Shown here: positions 10,444 to 21,700 of the stretch, in pieces
Numbering within the stretch: position 1 is the stretch's first letter
How the letters are laid out: each line of letters opens with the position of its first letter
From: Beroe forskalii
Lineage: Eukaryota > Ctenophora > Nuda > Beroida > Beroidae
Assembly (NCBI GenBank): GCA_011033025.1
Contig: WFMF01000049.1
Coordinates: 124,001-188,000 of the forward strand
Direction of reading: 5' to 3'
DNA length: 64,000 nucleotides
Position numbers and translations under genes: made by a program
Notes under the pieces: generated by a model
The model's input: the letters and a program-made list of their open reading frames with translations, nothing else
Told to the model about the DNA's origin: nothing
Databases searched by the model: none

Positions 10444-10577
10444 CATTTCATCTCAGGACACTTCATCTCCCTTTCCTGACCCGAACCATTACCCATATTG
10501 AAACTCTAACCAAGACCCTCACCTTTGCATTAAACCCGAGTTGAAACCGTCACTAATGAAGTGTCGAGATGAAATGT
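10444..10577. mobile_element. Small fold-back element upstream of the 191-aa gene
   Basis: It starts ACATTTCATCTCAGGACACT and ends in the complement (ATGAAGTGTCGAGATGAAATG-like), separated by AT-rich and CCCTAA-like DNA. It begins 40 bp upstream of the start codon at 10404, so it lies in the 5' leader or promoter. Confidence 0.55.
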
Positions 10578-10679
10578 TTGTGAGATGAAATGTTTTGAGA
10601 TAAAATTGTGAAATAAATGAGATGAAATGATGAAATGTCCGTTCCTCCTCGGTTACAAATAATAATAGGTACCTAAGTT

Positions 10680-10835
10680 CAAAAAACAGCCATCGGATCA
10701 GGAATCGTATGGTATGGTGGGAATCTGTACTGAGAACTCGGTTACAAATAACAATAATGCCCTCGTTCAGAAAACAGCCATCGGATCAGGAAAAGCATGG
10801 AAGGAATCTGTACTGGGAACTGGGTAGTAACTAGT
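10680..10835 (-). repeat. Two partial tandem copies of exon 1 of the 191-aa gene
   Basis: CAGCCATCGGATCAGGAA...CTGTACTG appears in the true exon (10381-10420) and again at about 10687 and 10778, spaced about 90 bp. Each copy keeps the leader, the ATG region and the first signal-peptide codons. Both stop matching immediately after GGCTG on the gene strand, so they lack the rest of exon 1. They may be remnants of tandem duplication or alternative first exons. Confidence 0.6.
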
Positions 10836-13800
10836 AGTAGTACCTCACACGGCTCGAGCGTTATGCACAGAATAGCTTAACCCAGGGTGTACTATAAAAA
10901 CTCGGTACAGAAAGTATTGACCGACTACTACACAGTAGACGTGATCAAAACTTTGAAATCACTTTGACTCGTGTTTGACGTTTCTGACTCCCCGGTTTGA
11001 CCCAGTCCTCTGAGGGAGGCTATGGCCCCTTCTTGCAAAAATCATGGGGTCTAACTTTAGAACATGTCCTATACCTCTACTCCCTACGATGGCCTGCCAG
11101 AGGACAGAAATTGAATGTTAAAATCAATCCGATTAATAACATCCGATTAATAACGCCCAATATTAATGCATTTCCGCGGGATTATTTATTATTTAGCTAT
11201 CAAATAACTCAAAGCAAACTCAAATAATTACTAGGCTAGTGGCTGGCAAATAACAGCAAATGTATGACAATCCCAAGATATATGGATTATTATGCCGAAC
11301 TGAAAAGTCGCAGTGTATGCGATAGCTAAGATAACCATGTTCACCCCTACCGTAACTTCACACCGCACGTCTCCAGATAATGGATAATTCCCGCACACAG
11401 AACATTGCTAGTTGGGAAGTCGTCCGAGCAACGTCATCAACTCGCTACATTGAGCTATGATAATGACGTCATCATACCCGCCTATTTTCCGCACAGAGAT
11501 ATATGACTAGTTGGAAAGTACTCCGAGTAACGTCGTCAACTTCCCACTTTAGGGCGTGATAATGACGTCACATCACAACCGAATATATATTATCATCACA
11601 CGCCAATACATCATTAACAAACTTACAACTGCCAGTCACAATTCTGTATTTCAAGCCAATTTTATGATTATCCACCGTTGGCAAAGTCAAAACTTCCAAT
11701 TAAAATGCTCGAGCAGGAATGGGAAAGTACCGTAATTATCAGAGGTTGACATGGCTTATTGATGACGCTCGGTTTCCGTATAAATGACATTTAATTGACA
11801 GATATATGGGAGATATATAATAGGATATTATTAATTGCGGTACATTAAACGGGAGGGGTTTCAGCCTCATTTCCTAGGATCAGATCTTTTCAATATAATA
11901 GGCGGTTAAAGTGGCGTCAGTATCAGGGTTTAAGAGGGTGAACGGGTGACGCCCACAAACCGCCCACTTTTGGTGGCGCTTTATTTATTACTATTGTTCG
12001 GCAATTGAAATTTGTCTAGACGCAACAGTTGAAGGAATATATCGATTACTTGGCAAGGTGAATCGGCGTATGGAAGGGAAATCAATATTGTGGGAAAATA
12101 CGGAATTGATGATGCTTATTGATGCTTATGTGTTATGCCTTATGATGGAGGGAAGTCACTATTGGGACGGAAGTCGCTATTATGGGAAAATAGGGAATTG
12201 TAATGCTTATCATCACATTTTTTGTCAAAATTTCAAAAGCAACCAAGCGAAAGGGTGAAAAAGGGGCGGTAGAAAGTGTGGCCAAAGTCCCCGGAAAAAA
12301 CACTATAAACAGGTACCTCTCGACGTGTGGCTTTTTATTGATAAGTTATTAATATTTGCCAATTCTGGTTGAAAAATCTGTCATCCAACAATCTTACATC
12401 GTAAAAATTCTAAAACAGGAGCGGGAAGATTCCAAATTTCTCACGAAATAAAAATAACCTTCCACTGGGCAAAGAAGAATCGTCGACATAACGTCACGCT
12501 TTTCTGACTACTTCGGCACACAATGTAAATTCACCATTATCGATATCTATGCATAACTAAACCGCGCGCGCAAAATATTTAGGCAGTTCAACGTCATCAA
12601 CCTCCTACACTGCACAATGATAATGACGTCATTTTAAGCGCAAATTGATGCGGTGCGAACATATTAAGACTCATTCACTGCGGTCTGATTGGAGCCAGGA
12701 GCCAAATTGACTCTTCCTTAATTATTCATAACGCTAATAGCTGTGAAAATTCCATTTTTCTCTTGCATCCATTTTTCTAGATGTATAAAGCATTTTCACG
12801 GAGGATTATCAACCGTGGAGACAAACATATGATATGATCAGGAAATAAGGTTGCAAATCTTCAAGGGAATTTTTTTAAATTATTTTACGGCAGGAGTCGC
12901 AATTCCACGACGACTTCTGTGAGAAATTGATAAAACTGGCTATCATTATATCTACAACCCTCCCTCACATACGCGGTTGACTGCTACATCGGTACCAGGG
13001 ATCACAGTGGCGAATTGATGGCGATTAATCGCCTATCTTCCGCGCGCGCGGGGCGTATAAAAGTAAAATAATTGCTGCCTATCCAGCGTGATTGATGATA
13101 ATGATTTTGGAAAGCCTACATAATAATCGGCTCATGGGCGAATTTCTAATTGCCAGATCACTTGTTCCTCGATATTTCGAGTCAACGGAAATTAGTAAGC
13201 ATAATTATAGAATATAACTGGCATTCACCAGAAATTCTGACTTTTTATATTTCTTTGCAAGGAGGATTCTGATGGCGAAAATCTAAAACAGGCGATTATT
13301 TTGCCATCAATTGTCCATTCTAACGCATGATAATGAAATCACTTTCAGAAAACAGCACTAAAACGTGCAGCATATTGTTAATGAGATTGATAATGAGGAA
13401 TGATGACCGGATTATATACGAATTAGATATCTTTATGTATGCGTTCATGTCAACCCAGAGGAGGGTTAGTTAATCTAAACGCAGTTGATAACGTGACAAG
13501 CGTTTAGACGGAAGGGATCACGCGCAACAAATATGCGGCACTATTCGTCATTAACGCCCTGTTTCGAGCCCTGATAATGATGTCACACTTTGTTGCCATG
13601 AGTTGCATGATAGGTCTCCATAGAATGAGATGCGTGGCGCCATACGTTCTGGTGGAGATGTACAATAGATCGCAAAATCGTCAAGACATTGACCAATCAG
13701 TGAACAAGTTTGCAGTCAAATCGTGCGCTGATTGGCCGATGCCAAATTGACCTGTGGGTAAACTGATACGCCGTCGACAATTCAAAAGATATTAGCATCT

Positions 13801-14292
13801 TGATAGTGCTAAATGCTCGTATTTTTATCTACAAACCACAGTACAGAAGTGCTGGATTCTGATCAATCCAATGTCAGTAATGTTAGTGAAAATGTAGGAG
13901 AGTCTCTGGGGTTGAGCTAGCGGAAGTTTGCCCTGGAGACCCGGTGATAAAGCTCCACAGCACTGCTGTTGTGACTACAAACCGGAAACTGCAGAAGAAA
14001 AGTAGGAGAGAAGATCATGCTGAGTGCACCAGCGTGTGCACTGGTGTTTACACAGGTTTGGTTTAAAATGATGAGTCAGTGAGTGTGGTGAGTGGCTGGT
14101 AGGGTGGCGTGGCTTGCAGGTGACATGTTGTGGAGTGTGGGTAGAGATCAGCTGTGATGGTGTGACGTCACCAATTTACCAATATATTTAAAGTATTATG
14201 ATGTTATCTCAGCTGCCTATTCTGTATTGTAAACATTTCTAGAGAGGTTAAAGTAAGCATTGTTATCATGGATTCACCATCAGTTTGAGCGT
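10836..14292. other. No gene seen; dispersed repeats with TGATAATGACGTCA
   Basis: No exon with plausible coding content and splice sites was found. Two direct copies of a roughly 95-bp unit (TAGTTGGGAAGTCGTCCGAG...AACGTCATCAAC...TGATAATGACGTCA) lie at 11390-11478 and 11489-11570. A shorter piece lies at 12589-12632. CACTGGTGTTTACACAGG-type low-complexity DNA leads into the right inverted arm. Confidence 0.6.
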
Positions 14293-15757
14293 TTTAGTTT
14301 TATCTAGACATTACACCTCGGGTTTTAGAGTCAGTAGTCTTGTCTCTGACATCACACCGATTTGATGTCTGGCCACATCATTAATAAGGCAATTTAGCAA
14401 ATTTCATTCATCATTTCAATCAAGAGATTTGCTGATGATAGGTGATTTTCTTCAATTGCAAAGAATTGAGCTTAGTTTGTAAAAACAATTTATTCGATAG
14501 TTCAAAATTGACAATGTCATTGCATATCATAATATGATAACTAATAATAAGGATAACTTAATGAATAATTTAATCTAGAATAAAAATAGTAATTCCCATC
14601 AAGGAAAACAAAAATGAAGAACACTGACCAGTCAGGAAAACTGGCAGAAAGAAATAATTAATTGGAAAGAAGTCAACCCAAAAAGAGCTGCCGGAAAACT
14701 ACGCACATCCTAGCTCAATAATTGACAGGTTACCGTGGGAAAAAGGATGCAATGCACCATTCGCCAATACAATCCCAATCATTAAATCTCCTTAATCGCT
14801 AATCTGATACGACAAGTGTGCATAATTTACATGTTTCAGCTCGGGGATCAGTCAAAAAAACTACAGCTAGAATAATGAATAGTCAAGTCATAACATCAAA
14901 ATGTATTCATTATCTTAGCTAGCTCACGATCATTGTGGTTACCAAATAATGAAAGTCTCCTCAATTACCAATTTGAGGTGAAAATCAGTCAATATTGTTG
15001 GTTATCTATACATATATTCCACAGTACGGAAGCGCTGTAATATGATCAACCATATCCTATATTTAGTGTAACTCGTTGGGCCATACACAGTTTTTCTAAA
15101 ACAAAAAACCACTAACTTCAAAGAAATACAAATAATTCAACAAGAATTGCGCCTGCCGGCACAATTAGAAAAGTCACATTGAAAAAACTCACCATATTTC
15201 CTCCTCACTTCTTAGAAAATCCCCCGAACTCGCAGTTCTGCTCCTCACTTCTTAGAAAATCCCCCGAACTCACAGGTCTGCTCCTCACTTCTTAGAAAAT
15301 CCCCCGAACTCGCAGTTCTGCTCCTCACTTCTTAGAAAATCCCCCGAACTCGCAGTTCTGCTCCTCACTTCTTAGAAAATCCCCCGAACTCGCAGGTCTG
15401 CTCGGGTAGGTCCTGGAGGAATGTTTGTCGGTGGAAGAGGTCGGAGGTGTGGTCGGTGAGGAAGAGAGGGATGGAACGGTGCTGAGTGAGTTTGGAGATG
15501 TGAGCCTGCATGTCCAGTGTCCGGGTGTACTTGTTCTCAATCAGCTGCATCACGTTCTTCACCCTGCCACAGAGATTTAGTTTATTAGTGGAGATTCAAT
15601 ATTCGCGGAGATTCAACATTCGGGGAGATTCAATATTCGGGGAAATCTAATCGAGTTATTTTAAAGCTCAATCCTTACTTTTGTCATTTGTGGCATATGT
15701 AAATTGTAAGTTTTAGAATGAGAATGACTTTATCGAAAGAGCGATGAAGTCAGCAAT
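14293..15757. repeat. Inverted duplication, right arm (partner 1-2012)
   Basis: This is the reverse complement of 1-2012 with indels. It contains the genuine 3' end of MAD1L1 (exon 14, its minisatellite and downstream DNA). The two arms face each other across about 12.3 kb that includes the 191-aa gene. Confidence 0.85.
15200..15405 (-). repeat. 40-bp minisatellite spanning the MAD1L1 stop codon
   Basis: About five units of 40 bp (on the gene strand, GAGCAGAMCTGCGAGTTCGG then GGGATTTTCTAAGAAGTGAG). The unit nearest the exon encodes CEFGGFSKK and the TGA stop of MAD1L1; the rest form the start of the 3' UTR. Confidence 0.9.
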
Positions 15758-18700
15758 AGGGCATTATAAAGCCTGATGATGACGCGCACGAAAAAAAGCG
15801 GGTTTTTTTCAACAATTTGGCAGCGCGCACAATGTAAATGACGTCATTTTGACTGCCTATCTATTCTGAGCGCACATTAACCGAAAGAAGAGAACATTGC
15901 CGTCCAGCACCAGTACCAACCGGAAGAAGAGAATCTTGTCGTCCTGTGAGCCAGCGAACACGGAGAGCAGAGCGTACTGGTTGTCAGCAGGACACGACAC
16001 AGTGTACCCGAACAGATCAAATATCCCCTCCTTGAACTCCTTCACCTGCAAGTAAACAATGGGAATTGAGAGAAAATAACAATGGAAATTGATATGAGAG
16101 GAAACACCGCAAATTTAACAGATAACTACTTGTCGTACTTCTTTCACATATATTTTGCAATTTGAGCGCAAATCAGGAGTTAATGAGCGCAGTAAATTTG
16201 CGCTCAGTAAAGCCTTGCGCTGAGCCTTTCACTCACTTTCGCCTTTCACTCACTTTCGCCTGGTAGATAGTCTTTGTTTTCTTGAGCGAAGCCTCGCTCT
16301 CTGAGAGTTTCTGTTGGCAAACCTCCAGCTCCTGAATCACTGAAACGTTCTGAGCTTGCTCCAGTTGCTTCCGGAGCTTTGCGTTTTCTTCGTTGACTCG
16401 CTTTAACTCAAGGTCCAACTAGAAGAAGTGATATAAGCTGTTAATTAAGTGTTAACTCTGAAAAGAGCCCAGAAAATGGTTGCAGCATGTATCGACTAGT
16501 TGGGGTCAAAACGAAAGAGTTCAAGGAAAACTGTAAGTTGTAACCATCTTATTTATCCTTACAACAATGTGAATAATATCATCCATCAAAATTATCCTTA
16601 GAACTATAGAAGTTGAATTCATTTTGATGGATGATATTAGAAATCCCAAACCTTAATCTGGTAAGGGTTTTGCTTCATGTGCAGGATTTTAGGGCCAGGT
16701 TTCTTGGGTAAGCTCTGCCGTTCCTCCTCATTCGAAGTTTGGTAGGTGTCAAGAAGTTTCTTGTAGCTGGATGCTTCCTCCCTGGGATCAGCGAAATGGT
16801 GTCATTATCATGGTTTATAATTGTTGTTATCAGTAGCCTGGCAACAGGGACCTCCCAGCGGGAGGTCCCGTGCTGGGGACTCTGTTTGGATCTCTTGTAG
16901 ATCCAACCCCCGTTTGGTAGTAATGGTTAAACGAAGACGGCAATGTTCAAAAAGAAAACTGGAAAAGCGATCGTACTGTCACACGATTGCATCCTGCACT
17001 TTATCTCTTGAAACATTGGAAATGTGTCCATTTTAACAATGTACCGTATTGACAACGGTATCTTATTAAACAGTTGTACCTTACTAACAATGGTACCTTA
17101 TTAAAAGCGGTAGCTTATTAACAACGGTAGCTTATTAACAACGGTACCTTATTAACAATGGTTCCTTATTAAAAGCGGTACCACGTTAACAACGGTACCT
17201 TATTCACAATGGTACCTTATAAACGATGGTACCTTATTACAAGCGGTACCTTATTAACAATGGTACCATATTAACGACGGTACCTTATTAACAACGGTAC
17301 CTTCGGGTACCATTTTAACAGCGGTACCTTACTAACTTTATTAACAACGGTACCTTATTAACAACGGTACCTTATTAAAAACGGTACCTTATTAAAAACG
17401 GTACCTTATTAACAACGGTACCTTATTAACAACGGTACATTATAAACAACGGTACCTTATTAACAACGGTACCTTATTAACAACGGTACCTTATTAAAAA
17501 CGGTCCCTTATTAACAACGGTACCTTATTTTAACAACGGTACCTTATTTTAACAACGGTACATTATAAACAACGGTACCTTATTAACAACGGTACCTTAT
17601 TAACAACGGTACATTATAAACAACGATTACAACATCTTAAAAACTTTTTTAACAACAATTAAGCAAGACAACTCGAGAAGAAGAAAATGAAAACTAATGA
17701 CCAGAGCTGCCAGCATGCCTTTATATATGATGGTTGACACCACCTGTCATCTATGACGAACGGCGACGTATGCACATTCCACATACCAACGCTATGACGT
17801 TGACACCACTTTGAACCCACTCAAGCATGACGAATGACGCTACGTATACATACCAAGTCTATGACGTTGACACTACTCAGCATCAAATCAAGCATGACAA
17901 ACAGCAGCATTTGCACATTCCACATATCTTTGGATTGCTATGTGCACTTTTCACCTACCATGACCTACCTATCTGTGTGACCTTGCTAATGGTACCTTAT
18001 ATAGGCGCCAAATACCTACCATTCCTGAATCGCATTCGGGAAAACAAACCGTTTATTGTTTCAGTCAGGCAAGCGAAAGTCTTGCCACGTTATTGGCTTA
18101 TATTAGCCGACTGACCGATAGCGTCGTTATTTTCTGCAAAACTACAAAAAATATTATGTACTGTACGCGCGCGCACTACGCGCGATTAAATTATTTGGCG
18201 CTAAAAGTGGTTGTTACAACTAAAATGCGTGCGTTGTTCGCGCGTCCCGAACTTTTTCTTCTGTGGTACAGGCCGAAAAGATAATGTAGCAACATTCGGA
18301 TTGTTTTTAATATTTGGGCCCTTACCCAATTATATCTCTTACCTGAATTCAGTGCACTTCAGTTCGCTAGCACTCAGGTTTTTACGTAACACCTCACAGA
18401 TGTTCCTATCTTCAGCAGCACGCTGACTCAGTTCTTCGTGTGTAGATTTCAACTCAGACAGCTCCGTGGAAAGGGCAGAAAGTTCTGATTTGTACTTCTC
18501 CATCGTAGATGAGGGGGGATTGGAAGTTAAAAGATTGAGTTTTGAGGTTAAATATGGCAAAATATTCGAACAAATAATTCACTCAAAATTAATAATAATC
18601 AACACAATGGCCAATCGGTAATGTTAATTTGAAATTAGATTAATTTTCGATTAAAAATCCTGATTTCAACAAACATGTCATCTGAAGGGCATCTTTCTGC

Positions 18701-21700
18701 AGTTGAGATACAGTAGATATGATGGAGAGAGGCGATGACATTTTAAGTTCAGATTGAACTTTCTTCCAGTCTTTCAACTCATCTGGTAAACAACAAATAA
18801 TCAAGATTTAGTTATTAATTGAAGATCAATTCCACTAAAACAGTTAATTCCACAAAAGCAGTAGAGTTAAAGAGGGATATTGTTTAGAAATTAAGTTCTA
18901 AGATAATTGATGAATAACGAAAACTTTGATATGAGCTCTAAATTAACAATTATAACCTGTGACAGAGTCGTATTGGTCCTTGCATGACATGTAGTAAGAA
19001 AGTTGGTTCTTTAGTGAGCCTATTTCTGTAGTAGCGTCTTCCAGCTGTATCTTCAGCAACTGAGTGGATTCTGAAATGGGGAAATAATTGGCATAAAATT
19101 AGAAGCACTGAAAGTAGAAAATCCTTGGACACATAATCGGCAAGCCGTGATAGTAGAAACCCTTGGAATTGGAGGGATTTTCAATGCAAATGTTAAACTA
19201 CATTCTGAAATCATTCATAATCCGATCCCAAGATACGGAAAACCAAATACAATTTATCGAATTTATCATAGGCTTCACACTTTACCTTTATCATCTTTAA
19301 GATTTTTTATGTCTCGCTGTAGTTTTAAATTGTCCTCGTGAACTTGGGCTGACTTGATGATCTTTTCTGGAAAAACGCTGGCGTACGCCTGAAAAGTTTT
19401 TATGAGACCATAACTTTTATCCCGCCCGCGAGAAATAGGAGATCTAGAAAAAAAATAGGCGGTTCAGAAAAAAAACATAGCTATATATAGTCCTACAATC
19501 AGGTCGCAGCATCATGCAAATCCTGCTCTCTCATTGATCAAACCTTACCGTGCTATGGGAAACTATGTTACTCAGCTAACATTATACGCCGTGCGCGAGA
19601 AATAAGCGGTCAACGTCATCAACGCACTACATTGAGCTATGATAATGACGTCATCCTACCTCTTTGTTCTTCATGGTATCTAGCTCCATCCTCAGTTGGA
19701 ACTCTGACTTCTGCAGGGTAGTAAACTCCTTGAGACGGCTCTGAGTTGACTCAACTTCCTCTGTGTACCGAGCAATAGTTAATTCTTTCAGCTTGTTATC
19801 GTTCTGCGAGAGATATTTCACCTTTTTCTGGATAATTCGATACAACAAAGGTTAGTATCATTTCACCAATTCTGGGACAGATATGAATATGTTGTGTGTC
19901 AGTTGCATCTTCTAAGTTTCTAACTAATTAACTTCTCAGAATGTATGAATATGATGAAAGACGTTCACAAGAACACGACGTTTTAATTGCTACAGTTTAA
20001 GTTCTGTGAGTGATAAGTCACGAATCTCTAGCGTAATAGGTCACGAACCTCTAGAGTGATAAGTCACGTACCTCTAGAGTGATAAGTCACGTACCTCTAG
20101 AGTGATAAGTCACGTACCTCTAGATTGATAAGTCACGTACTTCTAGAGTGATAAGTCACGTTCCTCTAGAGTGATAAGTCGCGTACCTCTAGAGTGATAA
20201 GTCACCTACCTCTAGAGTGATAAGTCACGTACCTCTAGAGTGATAAGTCACGTACCTGTCGGGTGATGCGTCACGTACCTCTAGAGTGATAAGTCGCGTA
20301 CCTCTAGAGTGAAAAGTCATGTACTTCTAGAGTGATGAGTCACGTACCTCTAGAGTGATAAGTCACGTACCTCTAGAGTGATGAGTCACGTACCTCTAGA
20401 GTGATAAGTCACGTACCTCTAAAGTAATAAGTCACGTACCTCTAGAGTGATAAGTCTGTGTTCCCTCTCTGACAGCTCCTCCCTAAGACGTTTCTCCGTT
20501 AACCACAGCTCCTGTGCCGCTTTTCTCTTCTCACTGTACATCTCATCTGTCGTTTGGAGGAGCTTTGATTTGATGTCCGCAAGTTCAGCTAGCGACTGAA
20601 ATTAAGTAGGTGAAATGTCAAGTTAAATTTCAGTAGTTGTCCAAAGTATAAGCACACCTTTCGACTATGAAAGCACTTAATAACTTGTCCACAAGCAAGG
20701 CACTTTGAGCTCTAACCACAAATAACATGAAGTACAAATGAAATCATGAAATATACATGGAGTATCAAGATTCAAGCATAGAGTATACATAAAGTATACA
20801 TGAAGTATACATGGGATATACATGGGATATACATGGAATATACAATATGAAGTATACCTTGTTGTTCTTCTCAGTCATCTCCTTATGGAATGCCATGTAA
20901 GTTTGGGAGACGCTCTCCAATTCCTCAGTAAGAGCTGCGTTCTTCTCATACAGCGCATCCCTGGGGGAGACAGAAAAGTTTACACACTTTGTAACATCCT
21001 AAAGTTTCCGCTTCTTACTAGAAGGAAGCAAACAAAGACTATTACGAATTATGATAGACGAATTATCTTTATTCACGAGTAAAATGAAAATAGGATCTGA
21101 GAGAAATTTCTTAATTTAATATTATCAGTTCACTTTCTCACACATAAAGACATAGGCTACATACTTAAGATACAAACGTATGGTATAGAGGGTACACAAG
21201 GTACACACAGTTCAAAGTACATAATTATAAGGAACATAAGGAACACAAAGTGCAATACAAGGTTCCTACCTCTGGCTGACGACCCTGTCCCTCGCATTCT
21301 TCTCATCCTCATCCTCTCTCAGACCAGAGAACCGCTTCTGTCTGTCCTTGTACTCGGACTCTATCTTCAGCTTTTCGTTATCTGCCTTCAGCTTTGTAAT
21401 CTGGGAATAAGGAGATAAGATACCTAAATATATCATGCCAGTAGTAGGCCAGTATCGCACAAGTATCAGGCCTACCTCACGCCGTTATCACGCCAGTAGC
21501 GGGCCAACTGGCCTAGACGGATCGCTCAACTTACCCCAAAAATCAGTACACACAGCATGCAAGTTGGCTAGCTACCTGCATTTCCAGGATGGTTATCTGC
21601 TTGACGTGGTCAATGTGTTTCAACGCGTCTCCTGTCTCCACACTGTTAGACGATACTTCTGAGAAATAGAGGATTTCTTACATTGTATGGAATTTATACA

